Positions 1 to 8,130 of a stretch of DNA of 64,000 nucleotides are shown one piece after another; within the stretch, counting starts at the first letter, position 1; each line of letters opens with the position of its first letter. The position numbers and the translations under genes were made by a program. Under the pieces are notes generated by a model. It was not told the origin of the DNA. It ran no database searches and saw only the letters and a list, made by a program, of their open reading frames with translations. Source of the stretch: JAOEGB01 sp041262585 (GTDB lineage Bacteria; Actinomycetota; Actinomycetes; Streptosporangiales; Streptosporangiaceae). The stretch lies in the NCBI RefSeq assembly GCF_041262585.1, contig NZ_JBGCBZ010000004.1:1-64000 (forward strand), read 5' to 3'.

Positions 1-744
1 GGGACGCCCGTCTCCAGCGGGCAACTTATCGAGCGGCTGTGGCATGGCCATCCTCCGGCGTCAGCCCGGAGTAACCTCAACACCTACCTTGCGCGACTCC
101 GACGTCTCCTCCCGGACACGCGACTCCGCACCACACCCAGCGGCTACGTGCTCGCCATCTCAGACAGCGAAGTGGACGCTGCGATCTTCAGACGCTGGGC
201 CGCCGAGGCCGCCGACGCAAGTCGAAGGGGCCAACACTCAAACGCGATAAATGCGTTCGAGCAGGCGCTGGCATTATGGCGTGGCAATCCGCTTGAAGGG
301 ATCGAGTTCGATAGCGACATGGCCGCTTGGGCAGAACCATTGCACGAACAACATCGTACGGTGACCGAAGATCTCTTCGACGTACGGCTCACACTCGGTA
401 GGCACGCAGAGATCATCGGTGGACTCCGATCCTGGATCGAGAAACACCCGCTGCGCGAGCGCCCACACACTCAACTCATGCTCGCGCTCCACCGAGACGG
501 CCGTCAGCCCGAAGCACTCTACGTTTACGAGCAACTCCGCCGCCGTCTCATCGAACAATTCGGCGCCGAACCCACCACAGCGGCACAGGACCTCCACAGC
601 CGAATTCTGAGCTCCGACCCCAACCTTGATCTATTGACGACCAATCAGATCGTCCAAAGAATTCGGCAAGCTCTCCTCACTGTCGGCCTGGAGCATTCCC
701 CCCGCTCTGATCCCCGTTATCTCTCGGAGTCGGACCTCAACTGA
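1..744 (+). CDS. SARP-family transcriptional activator, 5' end outside window
   Basis: The reading frame is open from base 1 and ends at the TGA at 742-744, so the N-terminus lies outside the window. The first 50 residues match the end of an OmpR-type winged helix (LIERLW, then a SARSNLNTYLARLRRLL helix). Residues from about 55 on form the helical bacterial transcriptional activator domain (FRRW, ALALWRGNPL, RPHTQLMLALHRDGRQPEAL, QFGAEP). This is the SARP arrangement used by pathway-specific activators. The protein stops after the BTAD, with no ATPase domain visible. Its target is unknown because the downstream neighbour is an insertion sequence. Confidence 0.9.
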   Translation, partial: GTPVSSGQLIERLWHGHPPASARSNLNTYLARLRRLLPDTRLRTTPSGYVLAISDSEVDAAIFRRWAAEAADASRRGQHSNAINAFEQALALWRGNPLEGIEFDSDMAAWAEPLHEQHRTVTEDLFDVRLTLGRHAEIIGGLRSWIEKHPLRERPHTQLMLALHRDGRQPEALYVYEQLRRRLIEQFGAEPTTAAQDLHSRILSSDPNLDLLTTNQIVQRIRQALLTVGLEHSPRSDPRYLSESDLN

Positions 745-920
745 ACACCGCCGCCGCTAGCCTTGATCTTTCGCGATCTTCGTTTGGTCGGCTGAGCTGT
801 TCGGCTGGGAGATGAATTCGCCGTCGTGGCCAGCCCGGGGGCCCGGCTGTCGCGCCGGGTGGGCGGGTTCCACGGGCCCGAGGGTGTCCTTTCCTGGTCG
901 GTGGGGCGGCTTTGTGCTGG

Positions 921-2294
921 TCAGATTGGTGCGGGCAATGTTTGTAGCCGGGTGATGGCGGTGGTGAGCTGGTCGGCCCAGGGCCAGCAGGCGGCGATGC
1001 GCAGCCGTAGCCGCCGTCCGCCGCGGACCAGCCGTCCAGCCACGGCGAACAGGCGTAGCCGCAGCCGTTTGGGCTCGTACCGGCGGGCCGGTCCGTCCAG
1101 GGCGAGCATCTGCATCCATGTGAGGAGTTCGCAGGCCAGCGCGACGATCTCCACCCAGACCTGATTCTGGGCGAAGTCGTGCAGGGGCAAGTTGGTCAGG
1201 CCGGTGTCCTTGGCGGCACGGATGCGGTCTTCGCAGCGGGCCCGGCGGCGGTGGCGTAACTCCAGGTCGGCGAGCTGACCGCGTCTGGTGTTGGTGACGA
1301 AGCAGGTGAAGCGGTGCCCGTCGATGTCGGTGAAGCGCAGTTGCGCGCCTGGGTGCGGGCGCTCCTTGCGCACGATGAGGCGCATTCCCTTTGGCCAGGA
1401 GTTCAGGTCGAGCATGCCGGTGAGCTCGGCGACCCACGCGCCCGGCCGCGCTTGGCCGTCGGCGTCGTAGGCGGGCGACCAGGCATCTGAGGGCAGGGCC
1501 AGGATCGCGGTCCCGATGTCGTCGGTGAGGGTGAACCCGACGGAGTAGGCGAGCCGGCGGCCGGGTTTGGTGAGCCAGGACAGGAACTCGTGGGTGCCGC
1601 CGCCGGAGTCGGTGCGGATCAGCACCTGCCGTCGGCGGTGCTTGGGGAGCTGGGCCAAGGCGGCAGCGCCGGCGTCGATGTGGTCGGCGGCGGTGTTGGA
1701 CCCGGCGTTGCCCGGGCGGAGCATGATGGCCAGCGGCTCGCCGGAACCCCCGGCTCCGTGGGCGGCGAAGACCGTCATTGGGTGAAACCCGAAGGTCTTC
1801 TTCCAGGTCGGCGTGGCCTGCTGCTTGTCGGAGTGGGCGATGACAATGGTCGCGTCGATATCGATCGGGATCAGTTCGCCGTCGGCGCCCGGTGCGCTCT
1901 TCCCGGCCAGAGCCCAGGCCCGCTGGCGGGCGGTGGCGCGGGCGGCGCGGATGGCCTTCAGCGCGCGGGCGGGATCGGAGGCCAGACGGTCGATCAGGCG
2001 GGAGACGGTGGGGTCGGAGGCGACGGGGCCGAACAGGTCGGGCTGGGCGCGCAGCATCGCGATGTCGGCCAGGCAGTCCCCGCCCAACGCCAACGTGATG
2101 GCAAGGTCGGCGATGACCTTGCCCGGATCGTGGACGGCCCGGGATGGCCGCCACCGTTCCAATTGCCCTGATAGCGCCTTGTCCAGGCCGGTGACCCGAA
2201 TCGTCTCCAACAGCAGCAGCCCACCGGCCTGCGAGAGGAGTCCTGAGCCGTCGGCGGACGCCACGATCTTGCGGTGGGAGGCGATAGTCTTCAC
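921..2294 (-). CDS. IS1380-family transposase
   Basis: The 457-residue protein is full length for the IS1380 (DDE_Tnp_1) family. Family blocks visible are PIDIDATIVIAHSDKQ (first catalytic Asp), TWKKTFGFHPMTVF, LIRTDSGGGTHEFLSWL (second Asp), and a C-terminal region with RCEDRIRAAKDTGLTNLP, where the last acidic residue is expected. The start is GTG at 2292-2294, preceded by AAGGCAC as the likely ribosome site. That site lies inside an inverted repeat (see 2297-2369). No frameshift is seen, so the element may be active. Confidence 0.92.
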   Translation of the reverse strand: MKTIASHRKIVASADGSGLLSQAGGLLLLETIRVTGLDKALSGQLERWRPSRAVHDPGKVIADLAITLALGGDCLADIAMLRAQPDLFGPVASDPTVSRLIDRLASDPARALKAIRAARATARQRAWALAGKSAPGADGELIPIDIDATIVIAHSDKQQATPTWKKTFGFHPMTVFAAHGAGGSGEPLAIMLRPGNAGSNTAADHIDAGAAALAQLPKHRRRQVLIRTDSGGGTHEFLSWLTKPGRRLAYSVGFTLTDDIGTAILALPSDAWSPAYDADGQARPGAWVAELTGMLDLNSWPKGMRLIVRKERPHPGAQLRFTDIDGHRFTCFVTNTRRGQLADLELRHRRRARCEDRIRAAKDTGLTNLPLHDFAQNQVWVEIVALACELLTWMQMLALDGPARRYEPKRLRLRLFAVAGRLVRGGRRLRLRIAACWPWADQLTTAITRLQTLPAPI

Positions 2295-2296
2295 GT

Positions 2297-2369
2297 GAAA
2301 AGTGCCTTCTGAACTGGCGCGGATTGGACCTTAGACAAGCCCTATCCTCCCAGCTCAAAGGCACTTTTC
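2297..2369 (-). promoter_or_regulatory. Leader hairpin covering the transposase ribosome site
   Basis: GAAAAGTGCCTT at 2297-2308 and AAGGCACTTTTC at 2358-2369 are perfect 12-bp inverted repeats. In the minus-strand transcript the downstream arm contains the AAGGCAC ribosome site two bases before the GTG start. Transcripts entering from outside the element would fold and hide the start. A transcript starting inside the loop would lack the upstream arm. Similar control is known for IS10 and IS50. Here it is inferred from sequence. Confidence 0.5.
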
Positions 2370-2420
2370 TCATGTTAACGATCAAGCTGACACAAATTCA
2401 CCGCGAAAGCCGCAGGCTAG

Positions 2421-2805
2421 GCCGCTCAATCCGAGGCCGACCTGGGCGTGCCGAGTACATGGGCGACATCACTTATCTCCCGCTCGGCGACGGGGACTTC
2501 CTCTTCCTGGCCACCGTGCTGGACTGTTTCAGCCGCCGGGTGGTGGGCTGGTCGATCGCCGACCACATGCGCACCGACCTGGTCGCCGACGCGCTGACGA
2601 TGGCCGCGGCGACCCGGGGCGGCCTGGCAGGATCGATCTTTCACAGCGATCACGGGTCGCAATACACCTCCAAGGACTACGCCGCCCTGTGCCGCCGACT
2701 GGGCGTCACCCAGTCCATGGGAGCCGTCGGGACCAGCGCCGACAACGCCGCCTGCGAAAGCTTCCACGCCTCCCTCAAACGCGAGACGCTCCGGGGTGAG
2801 CCAAC
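2421..2805 (+). pseudogene. IS3-family transposase OrfB, internal fragment
   Basis: From about 2456 this encodes the rve integrase core of an IS3 OrfB: YMGDITYLPLGDGDFLFLA (first Asp), DCFSRRVVGWSIADHMRTDL, IFHSDHGSQYTS (second Asp), and NAACESFHASLKRE (the Glu). The N-terminal helical part is missing; it was gone before the IS1380 element inserted, because joining that element's flanks does not restore it. The reading ends in unrelated codons after RETLRG, where a second IS3 copy begins. The DDE triad is present, but the protein cannot be complete. Confidence 0.85.
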
Positions 2806-3268
2806 CCGAGTTTCGTGAAGGCCCTGAAACCAGCACGATCTTGTAGCACGATCGGCTGGGGAAGGGAGAAGCCACCACGATGGCTGCACACCGCCAATAC
2901 CCCGATGAACTCCGCGAACGCGCTGTCCGGCTTGTCCGGGAAAGCGGTTGCCCGATGGCGCAGATCGCCCGTGATCTGGGCGTGCACCGTGAGGCGTTGC
3001 GCGGTTGGGTCGCCAGGCCGAGGCCGATGACGGCAGCCGCCCCGAGCAGCTGTCCACCGCCGAACGGGAGGAGATCAAGGCGCTACGCAGGGAGAACGCG
3101 GAGCTGCATAGGGCCAACGACATCCTCAAAGCGGCCTCGGCTTTTTCGCCGCGGAGCTCGACCGTCCCCGGACGAGGCAGTCGCAGTGATCGATCACCTG
3201 CGCGACCGCTTCGGGGTCGGGCCCGTCTGCCGGGTCCTGGATCTACCGCCGCCGTCAGCGCGTCACTG
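2806..3268 (+). pseudogene. Second IS3 copy: frameshifted orfA and start of orfB
   Basis: An orfA begins with ATG at 2880 after GAAGGGAG and encodes MAAHRQYPDELRERAVRLV, then a helix-turn-helix (MAQIARDLGVHREALRGW). A frame change near 3012 moves the reading to RQAEADDGSRPEQLSTAERE followed by IKALRRENAELHRANDILKA, the leucine-zipper part. A second frame change near 3150 leads into an orfB start (PDEAVAVIDHLRDRFGVGPV), which breaks off near 3262. One shift may be the programmed IS3 frameshift, but orfB is truncated, so this copy is dead. Bases 2806-2879 are probably its left end. Confidence 0.75.
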
Positions 3269-4195
3269 ATCAGCTCGGTCCGCAGGTGGTCGGCGAGCTC
3301 GCCGGCCGCCCGAGCGACGATGAAGTCCTCATGCAGGCCGATCGAGACGGTGAAGCGCTCAGCGGAACCGCTGTCCACGTCCATGGCCCATCATCCTTAG
3401 CCCTCTGCCAGATGCCACGCCACTCCGGCGGGGCCGGCGGGTGGTGTGGCGTGGCGGCGGATGAACAGACGAAGCCGGGAGCGCCCGTCGGGGTGGTCAA
3501 GCAGGACCTGATCTCACGACCGCCTGGCCAGCCACAGGCCGTACCCGCGTGATGGTCGAGCTGGGGGTGGGCGACGGCATGGGGTCAGGTTACTTCACGG
3601 AAGGGCCATTTCCTGAACAGAATCGGCACCACACCTCCGCGCTGGGGCGCATGCCCTGGGGATCCCTCATCGACCGCACCGGGGGTCAGAGAGATTTGGA
3701 ATGAGGTCCGGCGTTAGTGGTGTTCCCGCTGGTCAACGGCGCCGCCGGAAGGCTGCCGTGCCTGACATCGAAAATCTGTGTTCGCCGCAGTAGACATTTG
3801 TGACCGCTGAGGCTAGTGTTTCGCACATCGCAAGGAACGGATCGACCGGGCGGCGGAAGTACTGGCACCACGATGAACTGCCCGGAGCAAGATGAAGTGG
3901 AAGGTTGATGGCAGAAGGTCGGATGTGACGGGCCAGTGCAGTGGTTAGGGGCCCTGATCGTGGACGCGCTGCCGCAGGTGAAGTTGGACAGTGGTCCGGA
4001 AGATAGAGATGAAGGGAGTGTTGAACGCCATCGGGATCGCCCGTTGCCGGCTGAGTCTCGCCGCTCGGGTACCGCAGTTCCACAGATAGGCAGGTGGTCT
4101 CCGGTCACGCATCCGCGATCCCCGCATCACCGCCGCTCAGTACGGCGGATGCGGACGACAGTGAGCCGGCCAGATGGCCGGTAGATGGTGTTGAA
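3269..4195. other. Gene-poor stretch after the IS3 relics
   Basis: No convincing complete gene is seen. On the minus strand at about 3248-3297 the peptide ADHLRTELISDALTAA resembles the orfB block ADHMRTDLVADALTMA, suggesting a small inverted orfB fragment. It lies inside an open frame that starts with ATG at 3384 and has no recognisable N-terminal homology. From 3400 to 4195 only short open frames without family features occur. Confidence 0.4.
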
Positions 4196-4201
4196 CTCTT
4201 C

Positions 4202-4232
4202 GGGGCCCCGGCGCGACAGGCGCCGGGGCCCC
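4202..4232 (+). terminator. Strong GC hairpin upstream of the MerR-like gene
   Basis: GGGGCCCCGGCGC (4202-4214) and its exact complement (4220-4232) form a 13-bp stem with a GACAG loop. It lies 24 bases before the start at 4257, so in the message of that gene it would be a stable 5' leader structure. Without a T-run it may instead end upstream transcription. Confidence 0.5.
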
Positions 4233-4256
4233 CTGTGCGCGTCATGGAAGGAATGT

Positions 4257-4658
4257 ATGGATCAACGTCGCTCGGCTGCCGAGGGTGACACGCTCGCTCA
4301 CGGCAGGATTGCGGACACGGCCGGATCCAGCGCTGGATTCAGGGCCGAAGACCGGTTCGAGGATCGGTTCGACGACGAGGACTACCCCGCCTACAGCATG
4401 GGCGCGGCCGCGGAGATGCTCGGTGTAAGCCCAACGTTCCTGCGGGCTCTGGGCGCCGCCAAACTGATCGAGCCGAAACGCTCCAGCGGCGGCCACCGCC
4501 GCTACTCCCGCTACCAACTGCGCCTGGCAGCCCGCGCCCGGGAACTCGTCGATCAGGGCACACCTGTGGAAGCCGCCTGCCGGATCATCATCTTGGAAGA
4601 CCAGCTCGCCGAGGCGCTGCGCATCAACAACGCGCGCGACCGCCCGGCCGGACACTAG
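4257..4658 (+). CDS. MerR-type helix-turn-helix regulator next to the cold-shock gene
   Basis: The 133-residue protein has an acidic, disordered first 45 residues, then a MerR-type winged HTH (YSMGAAAEMLGVSPTFLRAL, KRSSGGHRRYSRYQLRLAAR), and a short C-terminal helix (AACRIIILEDQLAEAL). It lacks a long dimerisation coiled coil and an effector domain. ATG 4257 is chosen because GGAAGGA sits four bases upstream. A hairpin (4672-4703) follows the stop. Small regulators of this kind are often found beside cspA-like genes in actinomycetes, and a cold-shock gene faces it here, so a role in stress or growth control is inferred. Confidence 0.8.
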   Translation: MDQRRSAAEGDTLAHGRIADTAGSSAGFRAEDRFEDRFDDEDYPAYSMGAAAEMLGVSPTFLRALGAAKLIEPKRSSGGHRRYSRYQLRLAARARELVDQGTPVEAACRIIILEDQLAEALRINNARDRPAGH

Positions 4659-4671
4659 CACCGGCGGTGAG

Positions 4672-4703
4672 AAGACCCGGCAGCGCGAAGCTGACCGGGT
4701 CTT
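4672..4703 (+). terminator. Terminator hairpin after the MerR-like gene
   Basis: AAGACCCGG (4672-4680) pairs with CCGGGTCTT (4695-4703) over a 14-base loop, 13 bases after the stop codon at 4658. The T content after the stem is weak. Confidence 0.6.
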
Positions 4704-4890
4704 GGTGTGCAGCTTGGCGACCTGGTCGCGCTTGTTGTCGCTGGCCTCGCATCTCCCGGGATTCATGCCTTCTACCAGGCGTGATGACGTTTCACACGCT
4801 GTCGATTACTGGTATTTAGAAGCTGTGCGGCTGTGGTTGACATCCCGTGCCGCCGATTCTCGTGCGGGCGGCGATACAGCAGCCGGAAAC

Positions 4891-4931
4891 GAATCAGGGC
4901 CCGCAACCCGTGAAGGTGCGAGCCCTGATTC
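4891..4931 (-). terminator. Terminator hairpin after the cold-shock gene
   Basis: GAATCAGGGC (4891-4900) and GCCCTGATTC (4922-4931) form a 10-bp stem just past the stop of the minus-strand cold-shock gene. On the minus strand it is followed by GTTTCC. Confidence 0.6.
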
Positions 4932-4945
4932 GTGGCGCTATTTTG

Positions 4946-5152
4946 TCAGGCGGCAACGATGTTTTCGGCCTGCGGGCCCTTCTGGCCCTGGGTGACATCA
5001 AAGGCCACCTTCTGGCCATCGCGCAGCTCGCGGTAGCCGCCCTGAGAGACGATGTTGGAGTAGTGCGCGAAGACGTCGGCGCCGCCGCCGTCCTGCTCGA
5101 TGAAGCCGAAGCCCTTTTCCGCGTTGAACCACTTCACGGTGCCAGAAGCCAT
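4946..5152 (-). CDS. cspA: Cold-shock protein (CspA family)
   Basis: The 68-residue protein begins MASGTVKWFNAEKGFGFIEQ and carries both RNA-binding motifs: RNP1 (KGFGFIE) and RNP2 (DVFAHYS). It ends FDVTQGQKGPQAENIVAA. Size and motifs fit a single-domain OB-fold RNA chaperone that melts mRNA structure. ATG 5152 is chosen because GAGGAG lies about seven bases upstream and family members begin here. The long untranslated leader carries an inverted repeat at 5252-5281. A terminator follows at 4891-4931. Confidence 0.95.
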   Translation of the reverse strand: MASGTVKWFNAEKGFGFIEQDGGGADVFAHYSNIVSQGGYRELRDGQKVAFDVTQGQKGPQAENIVAA

Positions 5153-5251
5153 GTTGATCTCCTCTTGATAGGTGCAAAGCCGAAATCCGCATTGCGCGAA
5201 TTCCGCGTCGCCGCGATAGGCCCACACCCGGAGAAGACCGGCAAACAAAAA

Positions 5252-5281
5252 TGCACCTGACGCTACATACCGTCAGGCGCA
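5252..5281 (-). promoter_or_regulatory. Inverted repeat upstream of the cold-shock gene
   Basis: TGCACCTGAC (5252-5261) and GTCAGGCGCA (5272-5281) form a 10-bp arm pair with one mismatch and a 10-base loop, about 100 bases upstream of the cold-shock start. Long structured leaders are typical of csp messages, and this could be part of one or an operator. The promoter itself was not located. Confidence 0.4.
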
Positions 5282-5509
5282 CACAAGTTCATCATGGGTA
5301 CCACAACTGCAACTACGTCTAACCTAGCACACGTGCAGGCGTGATACGCCTGCCCCGACGCTATCCGCCTGGATGAGTCGCGTTCCGCGCGGCGCCGCAC
5401 CCCCGCCCACGCCGTCACCCGCGCCTGCCGCGCGTCCGCCTGCGCCGAGGCCGCCCAGGCGCTGGTCAGGAGGGCCCCGTCACGGGTGCGCGTTACCTGC
5501 CGATCCGGC

Positions 5510-5799
5510 CTCTGGCGGCCCTCCAAGTAGATGATCGTGTCCAGCAGCGTCGCAAGCTGACGGGATGGGCCGTGCCTGCGCAACGTCGTGGCCGTGGCCT
5601 GCATCCCGTACCGGGCCAGGTCCACCATCCGCCGATGCGGCACTTCTGGCGGCAGCGGCATCGACCCCAGACCGACCCTGAAAATCTCCGCGGCGCGTTC
5701 CAGCGCCTTCTCCAGGTTCTTGCCCGACGGCACCGCCGGACCCTTGCGCCGCTGCTCCAAGTCCGAGGTCCGCCTGCCCTCCGGGACATGCAGCAGCAG
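5510..5799 (-). pseudogene. Tn3-type transposase fragment (DUF4158-like region)
   Basis: In one minus-strand frame the DNA encodes LLHVPEGRRTSDLEQRRKGP, then NLEKALERAAEIFRVGLGSM, PHRRMVDLARYGM, TTLRRHGPSRQLATLLDTII and YLEG. The pattern (R-x-ALARYG, then RR-ATLL-T--LE) is that of the N-terminal half of Tn3-family TnpA. The reading enters directly from the end of the rve IS at 5800, so the IS truncates it. After about 5510 the similarity stops and the frame runs on without family features. Only about 95 of some 1000 residues remain. Confidence 0.6.
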
Positions 5800-7037
5800 T
5801 GCGCCTGCCGAAAACTCCGTCCATGCAGTTCAAGCGGCATGTGAGTACTCGTGGAGGACCCCGCCGAGCCGGTCTCTTCGGCGTATCTCCAGGTCGGCGA
5901 TTCGCTCCGGATTCGTGATCGGATCCGGGACGGTACGCAGCGGAGCCGCTTGGGCCAAGGCTTGATGGGCGCGGTGCTGGTTGTAGAACCGTTCATACTC
6001 GCGCAGGGCGTGCCGCAGGTGGCGTTCGTTCCACAGTAAGCAGCGGTCGAGCAGTTCGCGGCGGCACGACTGCACCCATCGCTCCATGATCGCGTTCATC
6101 CGCGGCATCCGGATCCCGGTGAGCACGGTCTGCAGGCCGGTCTCGGCCAGGATCTCATCCATGAGGGCGGGGAATTTTCCATCCCGGTCCCTGATCAGAT
6201 AACGGGCCCGGCATCCCGCGTCCTCCAGGTCCATCACGAGATTCTTCATCGCCTGGGTGACCCAGCTCTCGGTCGGGTGGGCGGTGGTGCCGAGCACGCG
6301 GACGCGCCTGCTGGCGTGCTCGATGACGGCCAGGATGTACTGGCGCTGCCCGCTGAGGGTGACGGTCTCGATGAAATCGCAGGCCAGCAGCGCGTCGGCT
6401 TGAGAGCGCAGGAAATCGGCCCACGTCCTGGACGCCCGCTCAGGAGCCGGATCAAGACCTTCCTGTTTGAGGATCTCCCAAACCGTGGACGGAGCCACCT
6501 TGATGCCGAGCGTGGCGAGCTCGCCGTGCACCCGCCGATATCCCCAGGACGGGTTCTCACGGACCAGGCGCAGAATGAGCGCGCGGATGAAGCGGACGGT
6601 TGGCGGGCGCCCAGGCCGCCTCGGCCGGCAGGTGCGGGCATGACGCCGTCTCAGCAGATCGCGGTGCCAGCGCAGGACGGTATCCGGCCGGATGAGAAGC
6701 CGTAGCCGGCGCAGGACCTCGCGGGGCAGCGATGTCAGAAGGGCAGCGAGGAAGGCTCGGTCCTCGGGTGCGAATCTAACCCGGGTGTCGGCGCCGAGCT
6801 GCCGTTCAAGGACGGTGATCTGGTGGCGCAGCGCAAGGATCTCGACGTCTTTGTCCCGATCAGCCATCGGTAGCAACCGCAGCACGGCGAAGGCGTTCGT
6901 AACGGTCAGATAGGCCAGGCGGAGGAGCACGACCGATCATCATGCCGCACGTGTATCCCCCTGATGGCCGAAACTCACACACCACGCGAAGCCCTACAAG
7001 GCCATGACCTGGGCGGATGAAATTATCGGCAGGCGCA
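5800..7037 (-). mobile_element. rve-type insertion sequence with terminal inverted repeats
   Basis: The left end at 5800 reads TGCGCCTGCCGAAAACTCCG. The right end, read on the minus strand from 7037, is TGCGCCTGCCGATAATTTCA. The outer 12 bases are identical and similarity continues for about 35 bases. Between them is one transposase gene (5830-6930). Outside lie a Tn3 tnpA fragment on the left and a tyrosine-recombinase fragment on the right, which are not parts of one gene, so recombination followed insertion. No target duplication was found. Related ends occur at 15999 and 19253. Confidence 0.75.
5830..6930 (-). CDS. Integrase-core (rve) transposase
   Basis: The 366-residue protein has an N-terminal helical DNA-binding region (EILALRHQITVLERQLG, a folded HTH with RPGRPPTVRFIRALIL), an HTH_21-like segment (NPSWGYRRVHGELATLGIKV), and an rve core with LLACDFIETVTLSGQRQYIL (first Asp), YLIRDRDGKF (second Asp) and MPRMNAIMERWVQSCRRELL (Glu). 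It ends EYERFYNQHRAHQALAQAAP and a basic tail. The start is GTG 6928-6930 (VLLRLAYLTVTN). It looks intact. Such single-ORF rve transposases are widespread in actinomycetes and lie between the IS3 and IS481 groups. Confidence 0.9.
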   Translation of the reverse strand: MLLRLAYLTVTNAFAVLRLLPMADRDKDVEILALRHQITVLERQLGADTRVRFAPEDRAFLAALLTSLPREVLRRLRLLIRPDTVLRWHRDLLRRRHARTCRPRRPGRPPTVRFIRALILRLVRENPSWGYRRVHGELATLGIKVAPSTVWEILKQEGLDPAPERASRTWADFLRSQADALLACDFIETVTLSGQRQYILAVIEHASRRVRVLGTTAHPTESWVTQAMKNLVMDLEDAGCRARYLIRDRDGKFPALMDEILAETGLQTVLTGIRMPRMNAIMERWVQSCRRELLDRCLLWNERHLRHALREYERFYNQHRAHQALAQAAPLRTVPDPITNPERIADLEIRRRDRLGGVLHEYSHAA

Positions 7038-7240
7038 GTGTCCCAGCAGCGCCATCAGCGCCTGCAACGAGACTCCGGCGTTCACCAAAGCGGTGGCGTA
7101 GGTGTGCCGGAGTTAGTGAGAGGTGACGTGACCGAGCCCGGCCTCCTAGGCGGCGCGATCGAGTGCGCGCACCGCCTGTTGGCCGAGGCGGCGTCCGTGA
7201 TGGGTGAACAAGAACTGAGCCGGCGGTTCGCAATCGCCGC
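7027..7240 (-). pseudogene. Tyrosine recombinase C-terminal fragment with two in-frame stops
   Basis: Read on the minus strand from about 7240, one frame gives FLFTHHGRRLGQQAVRALD, RAA, a TAG stop, EAGLGHVTSH, a TAA stop, then LRHTYATALVNAGVSLQALM and ALLGH. This is the catalytic domain of a phage-integrase/Xer-type recombinase, with the H-x-x-R pair and LLGH. The two stops and loss of the Tyr nucleophile, cut off by the IS end at 7037, make it inactive. The N-terminal half is not recognisable upstream. Confidence 0.75.
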
Positions 7241-7325
7241 CGAACCCCTGATCTCAGGCCAACGCTGCCCGTGACAGTGCCCGGGCCACACCCGCCCGCT
7301 ACATGCTGCGGATCGGTGTCCCCGC

Positions 7326-7500
7326 CAGCGGCCCGGCTCACCCCATGCGCACGGAACGCCGACCGCACATCCTCAAGCCGAGCACCAGCCAGCGCGGGCG
7401 GCCGGCCGCGGTAGCGTCCTTCAGCCTCCGCCGCGGCGATCCCCTCGGCGGTCAGCTCGTTCTGCAGGTCGCGCTGGGACTGCACGATAGGCCTGGGCTG
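7326..7500 (-). pseudogene. Serine resolvase/invertase fragment
   Basis: The minus strand encodes QRDLQNELTAEGIAAAEAEG, then RYRGRPPALAGARLEDVRSA and FRAHGVSRAA. This matches the region of small serine recombinases where the long helix ends (ERT--GL-AA-A-GR--GRPP) and the C-terminal HTH begins. The N-terminal catalytic domain with its Ser is absent. About 55 residues survive, next to the tyrosine-recombinase fragment. Confidence 0.6.
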
Positions 7501-7539
7501 AGCGGGTGCTGGTCAAAAGTCTCCCTATAAAATAGCTCG

Positions 7540-8130
7540 GTGATCTTGAGTCTTCCCCCCGGTGAGTTCGGCGCCTACCTCTTCGACTGCGACGGGACCA
7601 TAGCCGATTCCATGCCGCTGCGCTTTCTCGCTTGGCAGCAGGCGTTGAGCGAGTGGGGATGTGAGCTCTCCGAGGAACTGTTCTACGCGTGGGGCGGTCG
7701 GACGGTGGTCGACATCATCACCGACCTCAATACAAGCCAGGGGCTGGCCATGCCGGTGCTGGCCGTCGCTCGCCGCGGTGAGGAGCTCTGCCAGGAGATG
7801 CTGCCCAAGCTGACCGCAGTGCCCGGCGTGCTCGAGCACATCGAAGCAGAATTCGGACGCATCCCGTTCGCTGTCGTATCTGGTAGCAGTCGTGAGTCGG
7901 TGACGGCTACGCTGACCGCCCTGACACTGCTCGACAAGTTCGAGGTGATGGTCTGCGCCGGCGAGTATCCACGGGCTAAACCCGCCCCGGACCCGTTTCT
8001 GCTAGCAGCCCAGCAGTTGGGTGTCGACCCGAAGCACTGCTTGGTCTTTGAGGACGCCGACAACGGGATCCGGGCTGCTCAGGCCGCTGGCATGGCCTGG
8101 GTCCGCGTTCCCCCGCGAGGGCGACGCTGA
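7540..8130 (+). CDS. HAD-superfamily phosphatase (beta-phosphoglucomutase-like)
   Basis: All four HAD motifs are present in 196 residues: YLFDCDGTIADSM (motif I, DxD), VVSGSSRES (motif II Ser), AKPAPDPF (motif III Lys) and FEDADNGIRAAQAAG (motif IV). The helical cap follows motif I, as in the sugar-phosphate phosphatase/beta-phosphoglucomutase group, so a small phosphorylated sugar is the likely substrate. The start is probably GTG 7540; the ribosome site before it is weak. It is the only apparently intact metabolic gene in a run of mobile-element fragments, so its promoter and role are uncertain. Confidence 0.85.
   Translation: MILSLPPGEFGAYLFDCDGTIADSMPLRFLAWQQALSEWGCELSEELFYAWGGRTVVDIITDLNTSQGLAMPVLAVARRGEELCQEMLPKLTAVPGVLEHIEAEFGRIPFAVVSGSSRESVTATLTALTLLDKFEVMVCAGEYPRAKPAPDPFLLAAQQLGVDPKHCLVFEDADNGIRAAQAAGMAWVRVPPRGRR

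Larger units (their letters stand above)
757..2420 (-). mobile_element. IS1380-type insertion sequence with terminal repeats and 4-bp target duplication
   Basis: The element carries one transposase gene (921-2294, minus). Its left end reads CTAGCCTTGATCTTTCGCG and the reverse complement of its right end reads CTAGCCTGCGGCTTTCGCG. The outer six or seven bases and the CTTTCGCG block match, with a diverged stretch between them. GCCG occurs directly outside both ends (753-756 and 2421-2424), as expected for a 4-bp target duplication. The size, 1664 bp, suits the IS1380 family. It separates the SARP gene from an already truncated IS3 orfB. The ends were read by eye. Confidence 0.8.

Noticed and set aside
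2677..3384. A 235-codon minus-strand frame over the IS3 relics
   Set aside because: It crosses the IS3 orfA on the other strand and has no homology apart from a 16-residue piece like inverted orfB. Its first 30 residues could be a gene start but could not be supported.
4257..5152. A toxin-antitoxin pair formed by the MerR-like and cold-shock genes
   Set aside because: The genes are convergent, each with its own terminator, and the second is a normal CspA protein.
5263..5510. Continuation of the Tn3-like frame to 5263
   Set aside because: Family similarity ends near 5510. The rest is an open frame without recognisable sequence and runs into the cold-shock gene leader.
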